From: Desulfohalobiaceae bacterium
GTDB taxonomy: Bacteria; Desulfobacterota; Desulfovibrionia; Desulfovibrionales; Desulfothermaceae
Assembly (NCBI GenBank): GCA_027013815.1
Contig: JALWFY010000073.1
Location: 62,001-126,000, forward strand
Direction of reading: 5' to 3'
DNA: 64,000 nucleotides
Shown: piece by piece, positions 9,926 through 19,296 of the stretch
Position numbering within the stretch: the first letter of the stretch is position 1
Layout: every line of letters starts with the position of its first letter
Made by a program: the position numbers and the translations under genes
Notes under the pieces: generated by a model
The model's database searches: none
Seen by the model: the letters and a program-made list of their open reading frames with translations, nothing else
Told to the model about the DNA's origin: nothing

Positions 9926-10702
9926 TTATTGTATTAATTTCATTACAAAAAATAGAATGTACTGATTAAACATGGAGATGGCAATTATAAAGAAAGTTAT
10001 AAAACTGATATATACATCGTACTTAGATAGTCTTGTGTGTTGCAATGAATAGAACCTTCCATTGAACCCCCTGAGCAACATTGCATTATAGACCCTCTTT
10101 CCCCGCTCATAACTCCTTATAAGAATCATTGCAAACATATAAGATATGGTTTTATAGGTATGGAAATTGGTCTTTAAAATAAAATTTCTTATCTTAGCTG
10201 CATTCATAAGCCTATTAAACTCTTCAAAAATAACACCAATGTATCTGTATGTTAAAAGAAAGAGTAATACAAACTTTGGAGGAAATTTTAATTTATCCAA
10301 GGCATATCCAAGGAGTGGAATAGATGTTGTGTTTATAAAGGAAACAATAATCAATATAGCTCCATTGGCCTTTAAGGTAATAAGAAACGCCTGTTCTATG
10401 CCCTGTAAGGTAGCTACAAATTTATATATATGAAATACTGGAGTACCTGGAGTAGAAAAGGGTAAAAAAAACCAAAGAAACAATACAAATGAATTTACAA
10501 CGATAAGCCTTTTTAAGACTTTTAAAAAAGAGATCCTTGCTATTGGAATCAAGAAACAAGAAAATATAAACAATATGAGAACCCTATCTAAATCATAACT
10601 CAAGACCAGAGTTAATATATATAGACATGCAACTATTATTTTAACCCTTGCATCTGCCTTATGGAATATGGACTTTCCAGAAGAAAAACTCTCCTCTAAC
10701 AT
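9926..10702 (-). CDS. nikQ: ECF transporter transmembrane T component (CbiQ/NikQ)
   Basis: CbiQ-like polytopic protein with ...SYERGKRVYNAMLLRGFNG... motif; operon context. Confidence 0.88.
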   Translation of the reverse strand: MLEESFSSGKSIFHKADARVKIIVACLYILTLVLSYDLDRVLILFIFSCFLIPIARISFLKVLKRLIVVNSFVLFLWFFLPFSTPGTPVFHIYKFVATLQGIEQAFLITLKANGAILIIVSFINTTSIPLLGYALDKLKFPPKFVLLFLLTYRYIGVIFEEFNRLMNAAKIRNFILKTNFHTYKTISYMFAMILIRSYERGKRVYNAMLLRGFNGRFYSLQHTRLSKYDVYISFITFFIIAISMFNQYILFFVMKLIQ

Positions 10703-10807
10703 CCTTATTATTTATCCTATGTAAAAAAAATAGTAAAAGATCTATTAAAAAGGCCATGGATCTTAATTATATTTCAAACTAAGACCCTTGGCCTTTATTT
10801 TTTGTTC

Positions 10808-11404
10808 TTATGCCCTTGATTTAAAGTACATAATTATACCCATAATTCCCATTATATATCCAATGCCTCCTAGAATATCCCTAAAACTCAATTTAGGCTC
10901 TTTTAATTCTGCCAGATCTTCCCTTATTGGTACCAATTTCTTGTCTACTACAACGCTGACAATTTCTTTCAACTTATTGTAGTCAATGGCAACTGGTTTT
11001 GAATTAGCGCTAGGAGATTTCTCTTCTAGAAAATTCTCATTGTCAACAGAATTATCTTCCTGGCTAGAGACCGTAGAAGAGAGTTCATCCTTTCTAACTA
11101 TCCAATAGTTCTTATGTCCCATTTCTGCAATACACACTATTTTTAGATCCTTGGGATGTTTTAATATCCTGTCTGGGATTCTATAGGAAAAATTGCCTTT
11201 TCTATCTCCGGTCCCTGTAAATATCAGTTTATTACCCTCAAAAACCTTAAATGTGCCTTTGACCACTGCATCCCCAGTTGAAAACTTAGCCATACATTTA
11301 ATTGTACCAGCATCCACCCAACAAAACACATCTACTCGATGGGCATAGGATATATTTGCCAAAAATACAATGCCTATAGCTAGAATTACTATTTTTTCTC
11401 TCAT
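10808..11404 (-). CDS. nikL: NikL-like nickel transport accessory protein (N-terminal signal, C-terminal TM)
   Basis: Signal peptide then AHRVDVFCWVD..., C-terminal GGIGYIMGIMGIIMYFKSR; between M and Q genes. Confidence 0.7.
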   Translation of the reverse strand: MREKIVILAIGIVFLANISYAHRVDVFCWVDAGTIKCMAKFSTGDAVVKGTFKVFEGNKLIFTGTGDRKGNFSYRIPDRILKHPKDLKIVCIAEMGHKNYWIVRKDELSSTVSSQEDNSVDNENFLEEKSPSANSKPVAIDYNKLKEIVSVVVDKKLVPIREDLAELKEPKLSFRDILGGIGYIMGIMGIIMYFKSRA

Positions 11405-11420
11405 AATTATTAACCCGATT

Positions 11421-12029
11421 TTAATGTTCTGTACCTAATAACATTTCAGGTTTTACCCTGAAAATAAAATCCACCACCAAAGCAGTAATTATACCCTCAA
11501 TTATCATTATTGGCACATGTGCAATTAAAACAGTCTTGGCTGCATGATTAAAATTTGAGCCTGTAAAAAAAAGGCACAGTGCCACCATAGTACCTGAAAG
11601 TATAATAGAAATAGACCCACTCAGAAAACCTCCAATAATTCTATTCCTCCTTTTTTCTGATATACATAATTTTTTAAACAAGAGGTAAACAATAACAGCG
11701 GGCAGGGCCATATTAGCGGTATTTGCCCCAAGGACTATGATTCCTCCAAATTGAAAAAAAAGTGCTTGCAACAATAGGGCAATGAGTATCGATGGAAAGG
11801 CCCCAAATCCCAATAAAATCCCTACTAATCCATTGAGCACCAGGTGAACACTTGAAGGTCCAAGTGGCACATGGATAAGTGATGCCACAAAAAAGGTTGA
11901 AGTCAAAACTGCCATCAGTGGCACCTGTTGGGCCTTGGTGTTTTTTAACCCTATCCAGGTACCAACTAAAGTAATGGCAGCTCCTGTAATTAAAACAGGG
12001 GGGGATAGTACTCCTTCAGATATATGCAT
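11421..12029 (-). CDS. nikM: ECF nickel/cobalt substrate-binding membrane protein (CbiM/NikM)
   Basis: MHISEGVLSPPVLITGAA N-terminus and HVPLGPSSVHLVLNGLVGILLG. Confidence 0.95.
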   Translation of the reverse strand: MHISEGVLSPPVLITGAAITLVGTWIGLKNTKAQQVPLMAVLTSTFFVASLIHVPLGPSSVHLVLNGLVGILLGFGAFPSILIALLLQALFFQFGGIIVLGANTANMALPAVIVYLLFKKLCISEKRRNRIIGGFLSGSISIILSGTMVALCLFFTGSNFNHAAKTVLIAHVPIMIIEGIITALVVDFIFRVKPEMLLGTEH

Positions 12030-12043
12030 TTTATTCTTCCTTT

Positions 12044-12829
12044 TTATTTTTTATTCCAAGGCAAAAACTTTACCCATATTACCCCACCTACTTCCACAGG
12101 TTTTTCTTGACCTTTATGTTTTATCTTATAGTCAGCAGTAGTAAGTGCAGAAAATCCCCACCATCCTGGCCTTGGGGGCGCATAGGTAAATATACCATTG
12201 TCATCTGTATGGATTACTTGAGTAACCATATACTCAGTATAGGCTTTAACCTTAGAGCCCTTATTAAAGTATTCCACTTCAACATTTGTCCCTACAACTG
12301 GTTTTCCATTCTTTAAGACCTTCCCCTGAAATACATTACCAGCATATAGTCCAAATGGCCTGGTAATTGGCACAACCTCTACTTCCAAACCAAGGGGTTT
12401 TCCCCATCCATCTTCTTCGCCAAAAGCACCTATATAAGTCTTTGTTATGTGCTTTATAAATTTATCTTCAGCAGGTTCCCAATATGGCTTTGGCACCATA
12501 TAAAGACAATATACCCCTGGGAAATTTGGACGAAAAATCGTCTTCCATGCCCTGTGATTTAATATCTTAATAGGTCTGATTTTAGGCAATAAATTTATAA
12601 CCCTACCATGCGTCATATTTACTGCCTTAACCACATCTGGCTTTGCCAAATTCATTCCTGTCTGCTCAAATGGATGAAGAAATGCAAATACAACAGTAGT
12701 CTTTCTATGGCGCTGATCTAACATAGTACGTTTGGTCAATATAGTCCCAAAATGGGCAAAACAGACTGATGGAACAAAAAGAATCAACAAAAACATAACA
12801 GTTTTTCGAAAATAATTTTTTAATGCCAT
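12044..12829 (-). CDS. nikK: DUF4198-type periplasmic nickel transport accessory protein (NikK-like)
   Basis: Signal peptide ending ...CFA then HFGTILTKRTMLDQRHRKTTVVFAFLHPFE; C-terminal GIFTYAPPRPGWWGFSAL; first gene of the nik cluster. Confidence 0.75.
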   Translation of the reverse strand: MALKNYFRKTVMFLLILFVPSVCFAHFGTILTKRTMLDQRHRKTTVVFAFLHPFEQTGMNLAKPDVVKAVNMTHGRVINLLPKIRPIKILNHRAWKTIFRPNFPGVYCLYMVPKPYWEPAEDKFIKHITKTYIGAFGEEDGWGKPLGLEVEVVPITRPFGLYAGNVFQGKVLKNGKPVVGTNVEVEYFNKGSKVKAYTEYMVTQVIHTDDNGIFTYAPPRPGWWGFSALTTADYKIKHKGQEKPVEVGGVIWVKFLPWNKK

Positions 12830-12888
12830 CCTTTACCTCCTTAAAGATAATTAATAAAATTTTAACAAAAATCGTGTTACGAAACAAC

Positions 12889-12917
12889 CCAATAATGAAA
12901 ATCTTTAGGCTTGTCAA
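12889..12917 (-). promoter_or_regulatory. Candidate sigma70-type promoter for the nik operon
   Basis: On minus strand TTGACA (12917-12912), 17-nt spacer, TATTGG (12894-12889), upstream of nikK. Confidence 0.45.
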
Positions 12918-13093
12918 TTATAATTTTCAAACAAAATATCTATTTTATCTAGTATAAGAACTTTAAAATATTATTTAACTATATTCAATATCTATTTCTT
13001 GATTTTTTCATAAAGCTCTAATAAGCTATTTTGGTAGGAACGAACATTTTTTAATTGAATTTCTATTAGCAAAAAAATAAGGAAAAATAAGCC

Positions 13094-13645
13094 ATGGACA
13101 AAATCGTAGTAGGGGTGTTTGGAAGGGACAGACCAGGGCTTGTATGTATGATAGCGCAGCTCTTGGCAAAAAATAAATGCAATATAGAAGATATTTCTCA
13201 AACAGTGCTTCAAGGTGAATTCTGTGGAATGTTTGTTGTATCTTTAAGCAAATCCATTACAATGGAAAAACTACAAGATATATTAGAGTCCAACTTGTCT
13301 AAGGAAAGGCTTAAGGTGTTTACAAAAAGATTAGAAGCTGAGGACAAAACATCAGATAAAAAAACAGAGCCATTTGTTATTGTGAGTATTGGAAAGGACA
13401 GGATTGGACTCATTGCAGCTATTAGTTGCGTTATGTATCAATTTGGCGTGAATATTTCAAATCTCAAGTTCATAAACAGGACCCCAGCATTTCCAGACAA
13501 GACCCTCACCATCTATGAAGTAGACGTGCCCAAAGAAACCAAGTTATCTGAATTTGCCAAAGAATTAAGGAAAAAAGCCGATTCTTTAGGTCTGGATATA
13601 AGTATTCAACACAAAAAAATCTTTGAAGACATTTGTAGGATTTAG
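13094..13645 (+). CDS. Tandem ACT-domain regulatory-type protein (UPF0237-like)
   Basis: Two ACT repeats: [34 protein letters not shown] and [32 protein letters not shown]; upstream of UPF0210. Confidence 0.85.
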   Translation: MDKIVVGVFGRDRPGLVCMIAQLLAKNKCNIEDISQTVLQGEFCGMFVVSLSKSITMEKLQDILESNLSKERLKVFTKRLEAEDKTSDKKTEPFVIVSIGKDRIGLIAAISCVMYQFGVNISNLKFINRTPAFPDKTLTIYEVDVPKETKLSEFAKELRKKADSLGLDISIQHKKIFEDICRI

Positions 13646-13659
13646 AAAGGGGATTTCTT

Positions 13660-15033
13660 ATGCTCAGCGAAATGGAAGTATTGCAAATACTGGAAATGGT
13701 AAAGAATGAACACTTAGATGTTAGGACAGTGACATTGGGGGTAAGCCTGTTTGATTGTGTCAGTCATGATATAGATATATTTAAAGAAAAAATTTATACG
13801 AAAATCACTAGACTTGCTGAAAATTTTGTATCTCAATGCAACGTGGTAGGACAAAAATACGGTATTGAAGTGGTAAATAAACGTATATCTGTAAGTCCAA
13901 TAGCAGTATGTGGTGGTGGATTCACTAGCAAAGAATTCATTGAGATTGCAAAGACCCTAGACAATATTGCAGAAGAGGTAGGAGTAGATTTTATTGGAGG
14001 ATTTAGTGCCCTTGTGGAAAAGGGGATGACAAATGGAGACATAGAGCTCATAAAGGCAATACCTCAATCTTTGGCCCAAACCAATAGGGTATGTTCCTCA
14101 GTCAATGTTGCTTCATCAAAGACAGGGATAAATATGGATGCAGTATATATGATGGGCAAGGCAATAAAAAAAGCAGCTGAATTATCTGCTAGTAGAGATG
14201 GAATCAGTTGTGCCAAACTATGTGTATTCTCCAACATACCTCAAGATATCCCTTTTATGGCTGGGGCGTACCTTGGAACAGGAGAGCCAGATGCAGTAAT
14301 TAATGTAGGGGTTAGTGGACCAGGAGTAGTGAAAAAGGCCATAGACCGTGCCTTGGCCAACAACCCAAAATTGACTTTAGGAGGGCTTTCTGAAATAATT
14401 AAACGTACTGCATATAAAGTAACTAGAGTAGGAGAAATAATTGCACGGGAGGTAGCAAAAAATATTGGTGTCTCCTTTGGGATTGTTGACCTATCCCTTG
14501 CACCAACCCCAAATGTTGGTGATAGTGTTGGAGAAATTTTTGAAAGCCTTGGGTTGACTAGCATTGGAGTACCAGGATCAACTGCAGCCCTTGCCCTATT
14601 AAACGATGCAGTAAAAAAAGGAGGGGCATTTGCAAGCTCCCATGTAGGTGGGCTCTCAGGGGCATTTATCCCTGTAAGTGAGGACCTAAATATCGCCAGG
14701 GCAGTAGAGGAAAAATATCTGTCATTGGAAAAATTAGAGGCAATGACCTGTGTATGTTCTGTTGGCCTGGACATGATAGCACTCCCAGGAGACATACCAG
14801 CAGAAACCATTTCAGCCATTATAGCAGATGAAATGGCCATAGGGGTTATAAATAAAAAGACTACTGCCGTGAGAATTATCCCTGTCCCAGGGAAAAAGGC
14901 AGGGGAGAGGGCATATTTTGGCGGTCTCTTAGGGGAAGCCACTATTTGTGAGGTCCAACACATGGGATGTTCTAATGATTTTATCAAAAAAGGGGGCAGG
15001 ATCCCAGCTCCATTGCAAAGTCTCACAAATTAA
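13660..15033 (+). CDS. UPF0210/DUF711 (PFL) family protein
   Basis: 457 aa; [34 protein letters not shown], characteristic of UPF0210. Confidence 0.92.
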   Translation: MLSEMEVLQILEMVKNEHLDVRTVTLGVSLFDCVSHDIDIFKEKIYTKITRLAENFVSQCNVVGQKYGIEVVNKRISVSPIAVCGGGFTSKEFIEIAKTLDNIAEEVGVDFIGGFSALVEKGMTNGDIELIKAIPQSLAQTNRVCSSVNVASSKTGINMDAVYMMGKAIKKAAELSASRDGISCAKLCVFSNIPQDIPFMAGAYLGTGEPDAVINVGVSGPGVVKKAIDRALANNPKLTLGGLSEIIKRTAYKVTRVGEIIAREVAKNIGVSFGIVDLSLAPTPNVGDSVGEIFESLGLTSIGVPGSTAALALLNDAVKKGGAFASSHVGGLSGAFIPVSEDLNIARAVEEKYLSLEKLEAMTCVCSVGLDMIALPGDIPAETISAIIADEMAIGVINKKTTAVRIIPVPGKKAGERAYFGGLLGEATICEVQHMGCSNDFIKKGGRIPAPLQSLTN

Positions 15034-15058
15034 TTATTGAATAAAAAAGGAGGATCTT

Positions 15059-15502
15059 ATGGGTAAAGACAATGTTATCTTATTACAACCTGAAACAAAA
15101 TCAAAAGGAAAAGACAAGGGTCCAGAGGAACTATTAAAAGAAGTAAAAAAAGATATGGGAAAGGTAGCCTTAATAGTGTCTATAATGGCAGTAATGTTAA
15201 TGGTGGTATTTTATTTTTCCATGAAACTCACCGTAGGCTCAATGGAAAAAAAATTAACTGAGCTCTACCCAATAAAAAATCAAGTAGTGATCTTAGACAA
15301 GAGCGTTGGTGACCTTAAAACCAGGATGGCAAAAATAGAGCAACTCCCAAAAGAAACCAGACGAATGATCTACGAAAATATCTTGAATGAACTCACCCAA
15401 AAGGCTGAGTATCTCTCTAATCATTTAAAAGGACAAGACAAGGAAAAACTTGTTAGGATCCAAAATATGTTAAAAGAAATAGAAGACAATATGGTTAAGT
15501 AA
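15059..15502 (+). CDS. Small single-TM coiled-coil protein, unknown function
   Basis: 147-aa ORF with one TM segment (VALIVSIMAVMLMVVFYFSM) and coiled-coil C-terminus; terminator follows. Confidence 0.7.
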   Translation: MGKDNVILLQPETKSKGKDKGPEELLKEVKKDMGKVALIVSIMAVMLMVVFYFSMKLTVGSMEKKLTELYPIKNQVVILDKSVGDLKTRMAKIEQLPKETRRMIYENILNELTQKAEYLSNHLKGQDKEKLVRIQNMLKEIEDNMVK

Positions 15503-15532
15503 AAAGGGGGGACAGTGAAGTCCCCTTTTTTA
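15502..15532 (+). terminator. Rho-independent terminator
   Basis: aaaaaGGGGGGACagtgaaGTCCCCtttttt directly after the stop of 15059..15502. Confidence 0.85.
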
Positions 15533-15554
15533 TAAAAATACTCTTAAGCCATTC

Positions 15555-16049
15555 TTAAAACAAATAAAAAACACCAAATAAAATAAGGCCACCTATTATC
15601 CCAGCAGCTACGTCATCGCACATTATACCAAGGCCAGAGTTAAACATCTCTTCAATATTTTTTATGGGATAAGGCTTTAATATATCTAGTACACGAAAAG
15701 TTATAAATCCAAACAGGATCTGAAAAAAGTTTGGGCTAAGAATAAAACAAAGGGTTATCAATTGGCCAACTACCTCATCAATAACTACAGAACTAGGGTC
15801 CTTTTCTCCCAGCATCTCTTCTGCCTGAGAAGAGGCAATGATCCCAATTATAAATAAGATTAATATAATAGAAAACCTATATAAAAATGAAAGTTTTAAT
15901 ATTGGATATGCGAGCAAACAAGTTGTTATAGACCCCAAGGTGCCAGGGGCAAACCCAATCCTTCCTATGCCAAAGAGTTGTGCAATATTTAATAATAATT
16001 TTTTCATATCTAAATAGTCCTTCAACACTTTTTCATCTTCTAAAAACAA
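15555..16049 (-). CDS. pgpA: Phosphatidylglycerophosphatase A
   Basis: FGIGRIGFAPGTLGS, VIDEVVGQ, FRVLDILKPYPIKNIE, GIMCDDVAAGI. Confidence 0.92.
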   Translation of the reverse strand: MFLEDEKVLKDYLDMKKLLLNIAQLFGIGRIGFAPGTLGSITTCLLAYPILKLSFLYRFSIILILFIIGIIASSQAEEMLGEKDPSSVVIDEVVGQLITLCFILSPNFFQILFGFITFRVLDILKPYPIKNIEEMFNSGLGIMCDDVAAGIIGGLILFGVFYLF

Positions 16050-16051
16050 TT

Positions 16052-16660
16052 TTATACAGTTATGGCCTTTAACCTTAAAAGTGAGGTTACAACCTCATTC
16101 AAAGGAAGTCCTATTACATTTGTATATGATCCTTTTATCTCCTTTACAAAAAAAGAACCAACCCCTTGGACGGCATAACTTCCAGCCTTATCCATAGGCT
16201 CTTTGGTCTCGATATATTTTCTTATTATATCATCGTCCATTTTATCCAAAAAGACCATTGAGTTGACAAAAAATTGTTCAATTTGTTTTGATTCATTAGA
16301 ATTATCTATTATATAACAACCTGTAATTACTTCATGCCAATTTCCACTAAGTCTTTTAAGGGTAAAATATGCATCTTCTTTATCTCTGGGTTTTCCCAAA
16401 ATTTTTCCTTTAAAAACCACTATAGTATCAGCTCCAATAATTACACCTCTATATCTTGTCCTCAATATGTACTCCGCTTTATTCCTTGCATTTAAAATAG
16501 CTAGGTCATGGGGCATATGTCCCTTTTCAATTTCTCTCACATGGCTTTCCTTCACCTCAAAATGTATTCCTAAAAGGGACAAAAGATATTGTCTCCTAGG
16601 CGAAGCAGATGCAAGTATTATCTCCTTTAAATTATTAAAAGGCCCTCTTATAATCTCCAT
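16052..16660 (-). CDS. maf: Maf family nucleotide pyrophosphatase
   Basis: LASASPRRQYLLSLLGI, GADTIVVFKGKILGKPRD, MDKAGSYAVQGVGSFFV. Confidence 0.93.
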   Translation of the reverse strand: MEIIRGPFNNLKEIILASASPRRQYLLSLLGIHFEVKESHVREIEKGHMPHDLAILNARNKAEYILRTRYRGVIIGADTIVVFKGKILGKPRDKEDAYFTLKRLSGNWHEVITGCYIIDNSNESKQIEQFFVNSMVFLDKMDDDIIRKYIETKEPMDKAGSYAVQGVGSFFVKEIKGSYTNVIGLPLNEVVTSLLRLKAITV

Positions 16661-16875
16661 AAGTTTAATGTTTAAAGACTAATTAAATCAATTTCAAGAA
16701 AAAAGATGCAGAGGGAACTTTACACTATATTTTTTTTATAATAAATAATTAATCAACTGTAAGACATTACTTTCCTATTCCTCCTTATATTTAAGGTATG
16801 CAAAAAGTCACGAGCCCTTTATATTGACTGAAACACGATGGTGTAGTAGCATTCTCCTTTAGGAGAAAAACGGTA

Positions 16876-18009
16876 ATGACTCGAAAAAATATTCAAATAA
16901 TTGCAGTGCTCATAATAGGGGTAATATCAGGCTTTTTAGGAGGATATTTATTTCGCCAAAGCGCCAAATTAAAACAGGTGAGTAAACCTTCTCCGCCTAG
17001 ACAACCTAGTGTAATAAAGCAGATCCATAAAAACAACAAAGTAGAGGAAAAGAGCAAGATTTTTAAAAAAAAGATAGTCGTTGGATCTTTAGAAAAACAA
17101 CAAGTCAAGTCTAAAAATAATTCCTCTAATGGACCCTCAATCTCTCAATTCAAAAAATGGTTAGATGAATATGTAGTTACCCCATATTTTATTCAAGATG
17201 TAGTAAGCTATATATTAGACTCCTATGAACCTGCTATGACTCAAGAGAACCCAACTGACCACCCAAGACTAAACCTTTCTTTAAAAGGTATAAACGCGAG
17301 ATATGGATTAGAATTGATAGGTTTTAGAGTTCAAGCGCCAACCCTGGAAAAGGCCAGAAAAAAAGTATTAACTCAAATAATGGATACTACGCTCCTAAAA
17401 AAACAATATGAACATTATAGCCAGATATTTATAAATGAATTAATAGAACAAGCAGGAGAAACACAAAAAAAATTCTTGGTCAATGGTAAGATAGAGCAAC
17501 GGACCCTAAATAAACAAGAGATTAAAGACCTCCTAATGTTACTCTCTAAGTACATCTCTGACCTATCAAATATCCTTCAAACTGTATCTCAAAACCAGTC
17601 TATATTGGAAAAATTACAGGCATTCTTAGATGCAGAACAATCAAGTATGCATGAAAATTATGTATTAAGTCAAATTATGAACAAATATAACCTAAAAAAA
17701 TCCCAGATCCACGAACATAACAGTACGGGTATTCAAGAGCTTAAATCACTTGAAAAAGAAAGACAAAAGGCAATTAAAGACTACGAAATATCTATTAAAA
17801 GACGAGAACAGCTAAGAAAAGAAATTATTTCATACATATTAAATAAAAATCCCAATATTAAATTCTCTACTTCAGAAATATTATATGTATGTGAATGGAT
17901 ACACAGAAGGATTCAAGCAAACGTTAGTCCTACAGATATTCAAGAAATTGGGAATATATTAGATCAATTATCCGAAAAATTACAAGAAAAGGCTCAGGGG
18001 TTATTGTAA
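16876..18009 (+). CDS. Membrane-anchored hypothetical protein (N-terminal TM, helical)
   Basis: 377-aa ORF; TM segment IIAVLIIGVISGFLGGYLF; AGGAG ribosome-binding site upstream. Confidence 0.7.
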   Translation: MTRKNIQIIAVLIIGVISGFLGGYLFRQSAKLKQVSKPSPPRQPSVIKQIHKNNKVEEKSKIFKKKIVVGSLEKQQVKSKNNSSNGPSISQFKKWLDEYVVTPYFIQDVVSYILDSYEPAMTQENPTDHPRLNLSLKGINARYGLELIGFRVQAPTLEKARKKVLTQIMDTTLLKKQYEHYSQIFINELIEQAGETQKKFLVNGKIEQRTLNKQEIKDLLMLLSKYISDLSNILQTVSQNQSILEKLQAFLDAEQSSMHENYVLSQIMNKYNLKKSQIHEHNSTGIQELKSLEKERQKAIKDYEISIKRREQLRKEIISYILNKNPNIKFSTSEILYVCEWIHRRIQANVSPTDIQEIGNILDQLSEKLQEKAQGLL

Positions 18010-18474
18010 CAGGTAACTATAATCCTCGGCTATGTTGCTTGTAATCGCTAGTATATCTCCTGCCTCAAGGTCAATATCACTCTTATCAATGATTGTCACT
18101 TTATGAGATAAAAAACTGCTCAGTGTATCTTCACCATAATAAAAAGTCCATACAATAGAGCATACTGACCTGAGTTGAGGAGAATTAGAAAACTCTTTTA
18201 TACATTTTATGCTTATACTAAACCCCTTCTCTCTATGCCCTGCAAGATAAAATAAAGGGGAGAGGCTAACCTTTTCTTTGAGCCTTAATCCTAGGACCCT
18301 TCCAAGCTTATCTGATTGCTTATACTGTATAATAATTGGTATTCCTTTTCCAGCCACCTTCTTACCTGTATCCATAGTGGGCCCTTTTTTGATTGTGCTG
18401 TTATCCTGGGCAAAACACAAAACAGCGAAAAAAAATACAGAAATTGTAATCATCCACACATATCTTATTCTCAT
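18001..18474 (-). CDS. Secreted hypothetical protein
   Basis: 157-aa ORF with signal peptide (MRIRYVWMITISVFFFAVLCFAQ). Confidence 0.6.
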   Translation of the reverse strand: MRIRYVWMITISVFFFAVLCFAQDNSTIKKGPTMDTGKKVAGKGIPIIIQYKQSDKLGRVLGLRLKEKVSLSPLFYLAGHREKGFSISIKCIKEFSNSPQLRSVCSIVWTFYYGEDTLSSFLSHKVTIIDKSDIDLEAGDILAITSNIAEDYSYLLQ

Positions 18475-18585
18475 AAAATAAATCCTTGTAACTTAATTCT
18501 TTGAATTATAAGTGATTATCATTTACCCTTATCAAGTAAATAATCACAAATCTCCTTTGCACAATATATATAAAACCTTCAACGT

Positions 18586-18610
18586 AAAAGCGGAGCTTTG
18601 CTCCGCTTTT
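18586..18610. terminator. Bidirectional-looking rho-independent terminator (also last hairpin of the array 3' of tRNA-Ser)
   Basis: AAAAGCGGAGC TTT GCTCCGCTTTT perfect 11-bp stem (coordinates +/-1). Confidence 0.75.
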
Positions 18611-18627
18611 TCTGGCTTCGCCTTTTA

Positions 18628-18695
18628 TAAGGATTTTATTCCTTACTAAAATTGGCCTGAAAGGCCAAGATAAAGTGGAACAGAGTTCCACTTTA
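18628..18695 (-). repeat. Tandem hairpin array downstream of tRNA-Ser
   Basis: TAAGGA-ttttat-TCCTTA (18628-18645), TTGGCC-tgaaa-GGCCAA (18652-18668), TAAAGTGGAAC-aga-GTTCCACTTTA (18671-18695). Confidence 0.75.
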
Positions 18696-18696
18696 C

Positions 18697-18788
18697 GGAG
18701 AGGGTGGGATTCGAACCCACGAGACGACTTTTAATCGCCCACCCGATTTCGAGTCGGGCCCGTTATGACCTGACTTCGGTACCTCTCC
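18697..18788 (-). tRNA. tRNA-Ser(CGA)
   Basis: Reverse complement ggagaggtaccgaagtcaggtc...CCCGActCGAaaTCGGG...gtgGGTTCGAATCCcaccctctcc; long variable arm; anticodon CGA. Confidence 0.95.
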
Positions 18789-18803
18789 TAAAAATATATA
18801 ATT

Positions 18804-19280
18804 TTATATAAGCCCCCTCTTTGACTTAAAAAACAACTTTAATACATTAGAACATTCAATAGAGCTCACCCCTTCTTTTATCCAGAATCTATGATTTAGC
18901 CAAGTTATCTGAGAAAAAAAATCCATCCTTGAAACTACTGCACCTGCCTTTGGATCCCTAGCACCAAATACAAGGCCCTGTATTCTGGCATGGACCAATG
19001 CCCCCATACACATTATACAGGGTTCTAATGTGGTAATTAAAATACATCCTGTCAACCTGTAATTAGAAACCTTGTCACATGCAGACCTAATTGCCAAGAT
19101 CTCTGCATGTGCTGTTGGATCGTTTAAACCAATACAAAGATTGTGCCCCTTAGATATAACCTCACCACTATTTGATATTATAACCGCGCCCACTGGTACT
19201 TCATCTAAGCCCATTGCCTTCTTTGCCTCTAAAAGGGCCAGTCTCATATAGGGGACAAAATCTAATCCATTATCTACCAT
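18804..19280 (-). CDS. tadA: tRNA-specific adenosine deaminase TadA-like
   Basis: HAEILAIRSACD...LYxTLEPCIMCMGALVHARI-type deaminase motif (LITTLEPCIMCMGALVHARI). Confidence 0.92.
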   Translation of the reverse strand: MVDNGLDFVPYMRLALLEAKKAMGLDEVPVGAVIISNSGEVISKGHNLCIGLNDPTAHAEILAIRSACDKVSNYRLTGCILITTLEPCIMCMGALVHARIQGLVFGARDPKAGAVVSRMDFFSQITWLNHRFWIKEGVSSIECSNVLKLFFKSKRGLI

Positions 19281-19296
19281 GTAAATAACTTATCAA

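Noticed and set aside
12841-12905. Complete NikR palindrome
   Set aside because: Only one GTAACAC/GTGTTAC arm is present; at 13-14 nt spacing the other arm does not match.
14241-15026. 261-aa minus-strand ORF
   Set aside because: Lies fully antisense to the UPF0210 gene and lacks a recognisable motif; shadow ORF.
18506-18691. 61-aa minus-strand ORF
   Set aside because: Translates the tandem hairpin array downstream of tRNA-Ser; better explained as structured noncoding sequence.
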